This document shows, piece by piece, positions 1 to 5,317 of a stretch of DNA of 6,981 nt. The notes below the pieces were generated by a model that saw nothing but the letters and a program-made list of their open reading frames with translations, was not told the DNA's origin and did no database searches. The DNA comes from CAYMPW01 sp964558505 (lineage in GTDB: Archaea > Thermoplasmatota > Thermoplasmata > Methanomassiliicoccales > Methanomethylophilaceae). Within the stretch, counting starts at the first letter, position 1. Every line of letters begins with the position of its first letter. The translations under genes were made by a program, and so were the position numbers. Location of the stretch: positions 1-6,981 of the forward strand of contig CAZLEI010000042.1 of assembly GCA_964558505.1 (NCBI GenBank), written 5' to 3'.

Positions 1-641
1 GTGACAGCGCCCTGAAAATGGCGGTCGTCACACAGCATAACTACTACAATTTTGAATTCAATGTGGAGGATGTGGTCATGATGGGCAGGACCCCGCATAA
101 GAAGTCCATGGAGACCGACAACGAGGAAGACCGCAGGATCGTAGAAGATGCACTCGAGAAGGTCGATATGCTGGAATTCAAGGACAGGGGCTTCTCATCC
201 CTGTCGGGCGGAGAGCAGCAGCGCATCATATTGGCAAGGGCCCTGGCGCAGCAGACTCCTTGCCTTGTACTTGACGAGCCGACCAACCATCTCGACATCC
301 AATATCAGTTGGAGGTACTGGACATCGTCAAAAGCCTTCATTGCACTGCGCTGTGCGCAATGCATGATTTGAACCTTGCAGCACAGTACTGCGACCGCCT
401 GTATGTGATCAAGGATGGCAGGATCGTGAAAGAAGGGACACCGAACGAGGTAATCACCGAGAACATGATCCGCGAGATATACAACGTCAGGGCAACTGTA
501 TCGCGTCATCCTGCCACAGGACTCCTGAATGTAGTGTATTATCCCGGTTTCATCGCAACTCCTCGGCAGAAATTGCCGGCGGCAGACATGAAGGAACAGG
601 AAATCAATACTGGAAAGGCGGCAACGGCCGAAAATGCATGA
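1..641 (+). CDS. ABC transporter ATP-binding protein, FecE/BtuD type (5' end outside window)
   Basis: This is the ATPase subunit of an importer, probably for an iron chelate, heme or cobalamin; it would hydrolyse ATP on the inner face of a FecCD/BtuC-type permease. The reading frame is open to the window edge, so the Walker A loop is missing. Counting from the first in-window Met (base 18), the Q-loop is the VTQ at 4-6, followed by a family-typical stretch ending MMGRTPH. The signature LSGGEQQR lies at 62-69, Walker B CLVLDEPTNHLD at 82-93 and the switch histidine in AMHDLNLA at 114-121. The D-loop is within NHLD. The end IREIYNVRATVSRHPATG (151-168) is the usual C-terminal part of this COG1120 family. 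It is followed by about 30 polar residues with no recognisable motif. The substrate cannot be told without the permease and binding protein, which should lie upstream. It stops with TGA and is not part of the ribosomal operon that follows. Confidence 0.93.
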   Translation, partial: DSALKMAVVTQHNYYNFEFNVEDVVMMGRTPHKKSMETDNEEDRRIVEDALEKVDMLEFKDRGFSSLSGGEQQRIILARALAQQTPCLVLDEPTNHLDIQYQLEVLDIVKSLHCTALCAMHDLNLAAQYCDRLYVIKDGRIVKEGTPNEVITENMIREIYNVRATVSRHPATGLLNVVYYPGFIATPRQKLPAADMKEQEINTGKAATAENA

Positions 642-733
642 GGACTTCTTTCGATTACGATGGATTCAAATACAATCAATACATCTGCCGAATCACGGAG
701 ATTCTTCCATGCAGTGATGCATGGTCGACCGTG

Positions 734-782
734 GCGGGCGATTCGCCTGCAGGTCGCACGGGGGCGTTGGCCGAACGTGCGA
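734..782 (+). other. Two adjacent GC-rich hairpins in the ABC-rps19e gap
   Basis: Bases 734-740 (gcgggcg) can pair with 744-750 (cgcctgc) around a 3-nt loop, with one G-U pair. Bases 754-760 (tcgcacg) pair perfectly with 776-782 (cgtgcga) around a 15-nt loop. A short T-run (790-793) follows. The segment could be the 3' end of the ABC transporter transcript or a small structured RNA. I do not recognise a known RNA family. An open frame at 638-880 runs through it, but it has no recognisable domain and continues through the TATA box and leader of rps19e, so I treat the region as non-coding. Confidence 0.35.
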
Positions 783-798
783 AGTCCGATTTTAGATT

Positions 799-814
799 AT
801 TGCTAGATAGCAAT
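799..814. promoter_or_regulatory. Perfect inverted repeat abutting the rps19e TATA box
   Basis: The half-sites attgct (799-804) and agcaat (809-814) are exact reverse complements separated by agat. The dyad ends two bases before the TATA-like element, so it covers the place where the TFB recognition element should be. A dimeric regulator bound here would block TFB/TBP loading. Operator function is inferred; the symmetry is seen directly. Confidence 0.4.
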
Positions 815-815
815 G

Positions 816-823
816 CTTATATA
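816..823 (+). promoter_or_regulatory. TATA box of the rps19e operon
   Basis: The octamer cttatata closely matches the archaeal box A consensus (TTTATATA). Archaeal transcription normally starts about 25-27 bp downstream, here near 845-850. That gives a leader of roughly 45 nt before the ATG at 892. It is the best TATA match in the 250-bp gap and is correctly placed for the five-gene operon. Confidence 0.6.
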
Positions 824-850
824 CCATACCAGCCTACCTTCGTTCAATAT

Positions 851-875
851 TATCCGGCAACTCTGTTGCTGGGTG
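851..875 (+). promoter_or_regulatory. Stem-loop in the rps19e operon leader
   Basis: Bases 854-861 (ccggcaac) pair with 865-872 (gttgctgg) around a three-base loop (tct), with one G-U pair. The stem can be extended outward to 851 and 875 with one A-T and two G-U pairs. It falls within the predicted leader and ends five bases before the Shine-Dalgarno GAGG at 881-884. This is a typical position for control of ribosomal protein translation, but no ligand or binding protein can be named from sequence. Confidence 0.45.
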
Positions 876-891
876 ATTGAGAGGAATCAAA

Positions 892-1320
892 ATGGTAACC
901 GTCTATGACGTTCCTGCGGAGAAACTCATACTCAAGACGGCCGAGAAGCTCAAACAGAACTCGGCCATCGTCCCCCCTGAGTGGGCAGAGTATGCCAAGA
1001 CCGGCAGGCACACCGAGAGGGCGCCCCAGCAGGAAGATTGGTGGTTCATAAGGGCCGCCTCCATCCTCAGGAAGCTCTATGTAAAGGGCCCCATGGGCTC
1101 GTCGAAACTCGCCGCCGAGTATGGCGGATACGCTGACAAAGGCGCCATGCCCAACAGGGCAGTGAAAGGAAGCCGCAACATCGCCAGAAAATGCATGATG
1201 CAGCTCGAATCCGCCGGTTTCCTCGTCAGCAAAGACAAGCAGGGCCGTTCGATCAGCCCCAGCGGCATGTCTCTCCTTGACAACACCGCGAAAGAGGTCT
1301 ATGATGAGATGAACGCCTAA
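892..1320 (+). CDS. rps19e: 30S ribosomal protein eS19 (S19e)
   Basis: Structural protein of the small ribosomal subunit, found in archaea and eukaryotes but not bacteria; in eukaryotes it is needed for late 40S maturation. The product has 142 residues, close to the usual size. Family features seen are the N-terminal TVYDVPAEKLI (3-13), the IVPPEWAEYAKTGRHTERAP segment (26-45), the DWWFIRAASILRKLYVKGP helix (49-67), and the C-terminal SRNIARKCMMQLESAGF region (94-110) followed by GRSISPSG (118-125). The ATG at 892 was chosen because GAGG (881-884) precedes it by seven bases and the protein begins as the family does. An in-frame TTG at 877 would add only five residues and would leave the Shine-Dalgarno inside the gene. 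It is the first gene of a tightly packed operon. Confidence 0.97.
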   Translation: MVTVYDVPAEKLILKTAEKLKQNSAIVPPEWAEYAKTGRHTERAPQQEDWWFIRAASILRKLYVKGPMGSSKLAAEYGGYADKGAMPNRAVKGSRNIARKCMMQLESAGFLVSKDKQGRSISPSGMSLLDNTAKEVYDEMNA

Positions 1321-1332
1321 GGAGGTTTTGGC

Positions 1333-1662
1333 ATGGAAGACCCTGAATTAGAAGCATTGAGGCAGAAAAGGTATTCTGAACTTCAGCAGCAGGCCCAACA
1401 GCAGGCTCAACAGGAGAAGCAGACCGAGCAGCTCGAGATGCAGAAGCAGTCTATCCTGAGACAGATTCTCACACCCGAGGCAAGGGAGAGGCTTGGCAAC
1501 GTGAAGCTTGCCGACCCCAACAAGGCCAACGCGGTCGAGATGCAGCTGATACAGCTCGCACAGTCCGGCAGACTTCAGGGCGTCGTCACCGACACCATGC
1601 TGAAAGAGATCCTTAGGCAGGTCACCCCGCAGCGCAGGGAGATCACCATCCAGAGGAGATGA
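1333..1662 (+). CDS. PDCD5-family DNA-binding protein
   Basis: A small (109 residue) helical protein of the archaeal/eukaryotic PDCD5 (TFAR19) family, described as a DNA-binding protein. Its precise role in archaea is unsettled, but it is regularly encoded with S19e, L39e and L31e. The N-terminus ELEALRQKRYSELQQQ (4-19) continues into a glutamine-rich coiled helix (to about 38). The conserved core is ILRQILTPEARERLGNVKLA (41-60) followed by KANAVEMQLIQLAQSGRL. The C-terminal ILRQVTPQRREITIQRR is basic and probably flexible. GGAGGT (1321-1326), starting right after the rps19e stop, lies six bases before the ATG, so translation of the two genes is likely linked. The glutamine tract is encoded by a short tandem repeat (1387-1410). 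Confidence 0.93.
   Translation: MEDPELEALRQKRYSELQQQAQQQAQQEKQTEQLEMQKQSILRQILTPEARERLGNVKLADPNKANAVEMQLIQLAQSGRLQGVVTDTMLKEILRQVTPQRREITIQRR
1387..1410 (+). repeat. Two-copy 12-bp tandem repeat in the Gln-rich helix
   Basis: Bases 1387-1398 (cagcaggcccaa) are repeated at 1399-1410 with a single C-to-T change, which is silent, each unit coding Gln-Gln-Ala-Gln. It explains the QQAQ-QQAQ run of the PDCD5-like protein and may be a site of length variation by slippage. Confidence 0.7.
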
Positions 1663-1667
1663 TTACA

Positions 1668-1823
1668 ATGACAAACAGAAAGGCCCCGGCAATGAAGAAA
1701 AGGCTCAACAAGGCCACCAAGCAGAACCGCCGTGTTCCTGCATGGGTCATGATTAGAACGAGCAGGCAGTTCCTGCGCCACCCCAAGAGAAGGTCATGGC
1801 GCATGAGCAAAGGAAACGAGTGA
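1668..1823 (+). CDS. rpl39e: 50S ribosomal protein eL39 (L39e)
   Basis: A 51-residue, very basic large-subunit protein that threads along the peptide exit tunnel, in the position taken by part of L23 in bacteria. The translation starts MTNRKAPAMKKRLNKATKQN and contains the family hallmark NRRVPAWVMIRTSRQF (20-35) followed by HPKRRSWRMSKGNE at the end. Length and composition match the family, which is almost always close to 51 residues. GGAG at 1655-1658 overlaps the end of the preceding gene and lies nine bases before the ATG; only five bases separate the two genes. It is easily missed by gene finders that use a minimum length. Confidence 0.96.
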   Translation: MTNRKAPAMKKRLNKATKQNRRVPAWVMIRTSRQFLRHPKRRSWRMSKGNE

Positions 1824-1832
1824 GGGATGAAA

Positions 1833-2093
1833 ATGGAAGAGATAGAGAGAACCATAATAATTCCCCTCAGGGCGACCAAGCAGGCCCCCCGCACCAAGAG
1901 GGCGAAGCGCGCAATCAAAGAGATCAGGGAGAACATCATGAGGCACATGAAGGTCGACGCAGAACAGGTGTGGATCGACACTGCCCTCAATGAGAAGATC
2001 TGGTCCAACGGAATACGCAACCCGCCCTCGAAGGTCGCCGTCAAGGCCGTCAAATTCGATGACGGTCTCGTCGAAGTATCCCTCGCAGAGTGA
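1833..2093 (+). CDS. rpl31e: 50S ribosomal protein eL31 (L31e)
   Basis: Large-subunit protein located close to the tunnel exit, archaeal/eukaryotic specific. The product has 86 residues with the typical beginning ERTIIIPLRATKQAPRTKRA (5-24), a basic helix RAIKEIRENIMRHMKVD (26-42) and the conserved VWIDTALNEKIWSNGIRNPPSKVAVKAVK region in the second half. The start is a choice between ATG 1827 and ATG 1833. I prefer 1833 because GAGGG (1822-1826) then lies six bases upstream, whereas for 1827 there would be no spacer; the two differ by only Met-Lys. The gene follows rpl39e by nine bases, its ribosome binding site overlapping the rpl39e stop. Confidence 0.95.
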   Translation: MEEIERTIIIPLRATKQAPRTKRAKRAIKEIRENIMRHMKVDAEQVWIDTALNEKIWSNGIRNPPSKVAVKAVKFDDGLVEVSLAE

Positions 2094-2103
2094 GTGTGGT
2101 CGC

Positions 2104-2763
2104 ATGATGAGACTGTCACGTTACGGTGGAAACCAGAATATCGGAGTGTTCGCCGTTACAAACGACGAGTTCTCATTCATAGCAGCGGACGCCTCCCCTT
2201 CATTCGTGAAGGACATCCAGGATGCATTGGGTGTCGAGACGGAGCTCATGACCATGGCCGGATCATTCCTGATCGGGTCGCTCGTGGCCATGAACTCCAC
2301 CGGCGCCGTCGTGTCCGGCCTCGCAGACCGGGTGGAAGTGGAGGCGGTTGCGAAGAAGCTGTCTGTGGCCATGCTGCACGATAAGCTCAACGCAGCTGGA
2401 AACAACATCTTAACAAACGACCTCGGGGCCATAGTCAGTCCCGAGGTCACCGACCGCTCCCTGAAGGAGATCTCGGACGCCCTGGGCGTCGAGTGCGTCA
2501 GGAGCACATTGGCCGGATGCACCACCGTAGGGTCGGTCGCCAGGGTCACGGGGAAGGGCTGCATAATCAGCCCCGACGCCACCGATGACGACATCGCCCT
2601 GATCAAGGATGTGCTGAAGGTCGAGGCTGTGAGGACCACGGTCAGTCACGGCGTCAGGTACGTCGGCGCAGGCGTGCTCGCCAACTCCAAGGGCGCGCTT
2701 CTGGGAGACGACACCACGCCCATCGAGATGGGCAAGGTGGAGGATGGGCTCGTCCTTTATTGA
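2104..2763 (+). CDS. eif6: Translation initiation factor 6 (aIF6), ribosome anti-association factor
   Basis: aIF6 binds the 50S subunit near L14/L24e and keeps it from joining 30S. The protein has 219 residues, the normal archaeal size, and shows the five-fold pseudo-repeat of the family. Repeated segments ending in a small-residue turn are seen at about 54-71 (SFLIGSLVAMNSTGAVVS), 99-114 (NNILTNDLGAIVSPEV), 142-158 and 187-205 (VGAGVLANSKGALLGDDTT). The start is ATG 2104, giving MMRLSRYGGNQNIGV; the adjacent ATG 2107 is an equal alternative. The ribosome binding site is weak (a GTGAGTG-like stretch over the rpl31e stop), which suggests coupling to upstream translation. It is the last gene of the operon, and its stop overlaps the end of the opposite-strand hydrolase gene by seven bases. 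Confidence 0.97.
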   Translation: MMRLSRYGGNQNIGVFAVTNDEFSFIAADASPSFVKDIQDALGVETELMTMAGSFLIGSLVAMNSTGAVVSGLADRVEVEAVAKKLSVAMLHDKLNAAGNNILTNDLGAIVSPEVTDRSLKEISDALGVECVRSTLAGCTTVGSVARVTGKGCIISPDATDDDIALIKDVLKVEAVRTTVSHGVRYVGAGVLANSKGALLGDDTTPIEMGKVEDGLVLY

Positions 2764-3401
2764 GGACTGAATACCCAGCACTCGCCCCTCTCCGGCAGCT
2801 CGTCTGCCGAGAGGTCGGCTTCGTTTCCGACGTAGTTAACATTGTCCTCGGGGATTATCCCGAGGAATTTATCAACTGTGGCCAGGGGCAGCGATAGCCC
2901 TCCGACCCTGTAATGCATCGGTACGACGATCTTAGGGCCGACACGGGTGACGAATTCCTTCACCTCTTCTATGCTCATCGTGTATATCTCCCCGACAGGT
3001 ACGAACAGGATGTCGCATCCGGCGATGGAATCGATAACTGCGTCGGAGGGGATGGCACCGATATCTCCGCAGTGGCAGACGACGATGTCGTCCATCGTGA
3101 ACTTGTATATCGTGTCTACACCGCGTTTGCTGCCTTCGAATTCATCGTGGAAACATTCGAAACCTTCGAAATCGAACCCTTTGCACGTGTGCTTCCCAAG
3201 CGCGAATTTGAAGTCATCATGGCTCCCGCGGATCAAGCGGGCGGCATTGTGATCATAGTGATCGTGTGTCATGAGCACGATGTCCGCGCTGACCGCAGGC
3301 GGTTTGATCCCGATGGATTTTCCGTCATGCGGATCGACGATAACTGCGATACTGTCCGTTTTGAACTCGAAACATGCGTGCCCGTGCCATCTGATTCTCA
3401 T
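2757..3401 (-). CDS. Metallo-beta-lactamase-fold hydrolase (UlaG/UPF0173-like)
   Basis: A 214-residue soluble protein of the MBL-fold metal-dependent hydrolase group COG2220, which includes UlaG lactonases and UPF0173 proteins; the substrate is unknown. It starts MRIRWHGHACFEFKTD, the typical first strands, with the metal-adjacent DPHD at 23-26. The main metal motif THDHYDH is at 45-51 (His46, His48, Asp50, His51). Further likely ligands are His110 in VCHCGD and His163 in VPMHY, the order expected for this fold. The frame stays open upstream to 3725, but the ATG at 3401 is chosen because it begins the conserved fold, has GGGTGGCG (3415-3408) six bases before it, and avoids running into the divergent DUF373 gene. 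No signal peptide or membrane segment is seen. It is transcribed alone and convergent with eif6. Confidence 0.9.
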   Translation of the reverse strand: MRIRWHGHACFEFKTDSIAVIVDPHDGKSIGIKPPAVSADIVLMTHDHYDHNAARLIRGSHDDFKFALGKHTCKGFDFEGFECFHDEFEGSKRGVDTIYKFTMDDIVVCHCGDIGAIPSDAVIDSIAGCDILFVPVGEIYTMSIEEVKEFVTRVGPKIVVPMHYRVGGLSLPLATVDKFLGIIPEDNVNYVGNEADLSADELPERGECWVFSPQ

Positions 3402-3429
3402 ATGTATCGCCACCCGATTCCACGGAATG

Positions 3430-3440
3430 ATTATAATTAT
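3430..3440. promoter_or_regulatory. AT-rich TATA candidate in the divergent gap
   Basis: The stretch attataattat contains the self-complementary octamer ataattat (3433-3440), so it reads as a TATA element on both strands. On the + strand it would place the start near 3462, giving a roughly 30-nt leader for the DUF373 gene that includes a GTGAT Shine-Dalgarno-like match (3479-3483 region). On the - strand it would place the start only a few bases before the hydrolase ATG and cut off its ribosome binding site, so the + strand assignment is favoured. Confidence 0.35.
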
Positions 3441-3455
3441 GCCGTAGGTTGGATG

Positions 3456-3475
3456 GCGAAGATTATTATCTTCGC
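3456..3475. promoter_or_regulatory. Perfect 8-4-8 inverted repeat between divergent genes
   Basis: The arms gcgaagat (3456-3463) and atcttcgc (3468-3475) are exact reverse complements around the spacer tatt. The AT-rich centre (attattat, 3462-3469) is itself a TATA candidate. On the - strand it would start the hydrolase transcript near 3439, keeping its ribosome binding site. On the + strand it would start almost exactly at the DUF373 ATG (3493), a leaderless mRNA. Length, symmetry and position between two divergent genes are what one expects of a dimer-binding operator. No repressor gene is visible nearby, and operator function is an inference. Confidence 0.5.
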
Positions 3476-3492
3476 TGTGTGATGTGTTTCTA

Positions 3493-4626
3493 ATGAAGAA
3501 GACCTTGATACTCGTCGTCGACAGAGACGACGATTTCGGCACCAAGGCCGGTGTCGAAACTCCGGTCATCGGATATGGTGGATGTTCCGCTGCAGCTACA
3601 GCATTGGGTGTTGCCGATCCCGAGGATTCCGACGTGAACACGCTGTTCGCGGCGATGAACATATACCGGGAATTGAAAGACGACGGCAAGGATGCCGAGA
3701 TCGCACTCCTGTGCGGCGACCGCAAGGTCGGTCATAAATCGGATGCCGCGGTCATCGACGAGCTTGCGATAGTGGTGAACGAGATCGAGCCTGACAGGGC
3801 GATACTCGTGAGCGACGGCGCCGAAGACGAATACGTCTACCCCATCATCTCATCCAGGATACAGGTGGATTCGGTACGCAAGGTATTCGTGAAGCAATCC
3901 CCCGGCCTGGAGGGCACGGTCTACATCATCAGCAAGATGCTGGAGGACTCGGAGAAGAGGAAGAGGTTCATCGGCCCCATCGGCTGGATCATCACCCTGA
4001 TAGGCCTGATGTACTTCCTGCCAGCATTCTTCATCGCCATCGGCAATCCGGCATCTGCCGATTACAACAGCGTATCCGGAAGCCTGGTCCTGGTCTTGAT
4101 CGGGATCCTCCTGCTGAGTTTCGCTTATAACGCTGCCGATACCCTGCGCGCGTTCATGGACAAGTGGGTATCGAGGGTCAGGTCCGGAAGCGTCGTGGTG
4201 ATGACGGGCATGCTGTCCGTCACATGCATAATCATAGGATTGGTCCTCGGTGCCTATGCGGCTCTGGACCTTTACACGAACAGCATCGTCTACATGGGGC
4301 TTTGGTTCGTCTCGAATGCCCTTTGGCCGATCTCATTCGGTCTGCTGATCTACATGCTCGGTGAAGCGATAAACGATTACCTGACGAACCGCGTCATGAA
4401 GCGCGGATTCCTCGTGGGCAGTATAAACCTCATCGCCTTGTCGTTGGTGCTGAGCGGGATAGTCGACTGCATGATATTGTATCTGGCACTCGGTCAGGTA
4501 TCGGCCAACATGATAATATTCGAGTTCATAGTCGGTATCGTGTTGGCGGTGATGTCATCGGTCATCTCCCGTTCCATCAAGAGGCATGTTATCTGTCAGA
4601 GGACGGAGGAAGATGCACTTCTCTGA
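3493..4626 (+). CDS. DUF373 family integral membrane protein
   Basis: A 377-residue member of the archaeal DUF373 family (COG2237), whose biochemical function is not known. Two parts are visible. Residues 1-155 form a cytosolic alpha/beta domain opening with LILVVDRDDDFGTKAGVETPVIG (5-27), then ADPEDSDVNTLFAAMNIYRELK (41-62), a strand EIALLCGD (69-76) and RAILVSDGAEDEYVYPIISSR (102-122). These acid-rich loops are the conserved part of the family. Residues 160-358 hold about six hydrophobic helices, roughly at 162-184, 197-213, 232-256, 264-290, 305-330 and 336-358. The ATG at 3493 is preferred to the in-frame GTG at 3484 because homologues begin with a short Lys-rich start leading into the first strand. 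It overlaps mptE by 14 bases, so the two are likely made together. The acidic loops would suit metal or nucleotide binding, but that is a guess. Confidence 0.88.
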   Translation: MKKTLILVVDRDDDFGTKAGVETPVIGYGGCSAAATALGVADPEDSDVNTLFAAMNIYRELKDDGKDAEIALLCGDRKVGHKSDAAVIDELAIVVNEIEPDRAILVSDGAEDEYVYPIISSRIQVDSVRKVFVKQSPGLEGTVYIISKMLEDSEKRKRFIGPIGWIITLIGLMYFLPAFFIAIGNPASADYNSVSGSLVLVLIGILLLSFAYNAADTLRAFMDKWVSRVRSGSVVVMTGMLSVTCIIIGLVLGAYAALDLYTNSIVYMGLWFVSNALWPISFGLLIYMLGEAINDYLTNRVMKRGFLVGSINLIALSLVLSGIVDCMILYLALGQVSANMIIFEFIVGIVLAVMSSVISRSIKRHVICQRTEEDALL

Positions 4627-5278
4627 GTGGGAACCGGTGTATCTCTCGATCCTCGACGATATGGGATACGACCGCCGCGACGACGAAGCATCCGCAAGGA
4701 TGCTGAAGGCCATGACCCCTAATTTCGACATGGTCGACGATGATCACGTGTCGGAGGTCATAGGCCCCGAGGTCACGGTCTTCGGCGCCTCCGACGGTCT
4801 CCCGGGAAAACTGTCCTCTTCGACCTTCAAGGGCACATTGATATCCGCAGGTTCGGCCACGGCCGCCGTGATAGGGGCCGGTATGACCCCGGACATCGTC
4901 GTGACGGACCTGGATGGTGACGTCTATTCGCAGGCGGTCGCCAACCGGTCGGGGGCGGTGGCCGTGATACATGCGCACGGCGATAACTCAGACGCGATCA
5001 TGGAGAACATAGACATGTTCACCGGACCCGTGATGATCACGACGCAGTCGACCCCGGACCTCCTCTTGTGCAACTTCGGAGGATTCACCGACGGCGACCG
5101 CGCAGTATGCCTGGCCAGACATTTCGGTGCCAGGCGCATCAACCTGGTCGGGTTCGATTTCGATAACCCCTCCTGCAAAGAAGGTTCTGATCCGGCCGTC
5201 AAGAAGAAAAAGCTCTCCTGGGCCAAGCACATCATATTCGATATGAATCCCCCGGGAGTCGAATTGAAATCAATTTAA
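4613..5278 (+). CDS. mptE: 6-hydroxymethyl-7,8-dihydropterin pyrophosphokinase (MptE type)
   Basis: The predicted enzyme transfers pyrophosphate from ATP to 6-hydroxymethyl-7,8-dihydropterin, activating it for joining to the arylamine in tetrahydromethanopterin or folate synthesis. MptE belongs to the DUF115/COG1634 group, which is unrelated to bacterial FolK and has a fold like thiamine pyrophosphokinase. At 221 residues it has about the usual archaeal length. Motifs seen are VFGASDGLPG (56-65, matching the family G-x-GPS/GxSL loop only loosely), SAGSATAAVIGAGMTPDIVVTDLDGD (78-103, the metal-binding acidic signature), HAHGDN (120-125), GFTDGDRAV (157-165) and GFDFD (180-184) followed by a Lys-rich KKKKLSWAKH. 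The ATG at 4613 has GGAGG (4605-4609) just upstream and lies inside the end of the DUF373 gene. An in-frame ATG at 4586 would add nine residues but lacks a comparable ribosome binding site. DUF115 members with other roles exist, so the exact reaction is inferred. Confidence 0.87.
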   Translation: MHFSEWEPVYLSILDDMGYDRRDDEASARMLKAMTPNFDMVDDDHVSEVIGPEVTVFGASDGLPGKLSSSTFKGTLISAGSATAAVIGAGMTPDIVVTDLDGDVYSQAVANRSGAVAVIHAHGDNSDAIMENIDMFTGPVMITTQSTPDLLLCNFGGFTDGDRAVCLARHFGARRINLVGFDFDNPSCKEGSDPAVKKKKLSWAKHIIFDMNPPGVELKSI

Positions 5279-5280
5279 TA
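5274..5280 (+). promoter_or_regulatory. Possible TATA box for the M50 protease gene
   Basis: The heptamer tttaata overlaps the mptE stop codon. It would place a transcription start near 5303, giving a short leader containing a GGACGTGA stretch (5306-5313) that could act as ribosome binding site for the ATG at 5318. The 39-bp gap is otherwise featureless. Read-through from mptE is equally possible. Confidence 0.3.
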
Positions 5281-5317
5281 CGAAGACTGATTCATCATAC
5301 ACCAAGGACGTGACGGG

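Noticed and set aside
184..206. Inverted repeat gacaggg / ccctgtc
   Set aside because: It lies in the coding region just before and within the ABC signature motif, where the bases are fixed by conserved residues; probably chance.
638..880. An 80-codon open frame starting in an ATGA overlap with the ABC ATPase stop
   Set aside because: The start position is attractive, but no ribosome binding site or domain is recognisable, and the frame runs through hairpins, a dyad, the TATA box and the leader of rps19e.
1643..2119. Long - strand open frame opposite rpl39e and rpl31e
   Set aside because: The + strand here encodes two clearly recognised ribosomal proteins; the antisense translation resembles no family I know.
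3402..3725. N-terminal extension of the MBL-fold hydrolase on the - strand (up to 108 more residues)
   Set aside because: It would run through the divergent promoter and into the DUF373 gene, and the conserved fold begins exactly at the ATG at 3401 with a good ribosome binding site.
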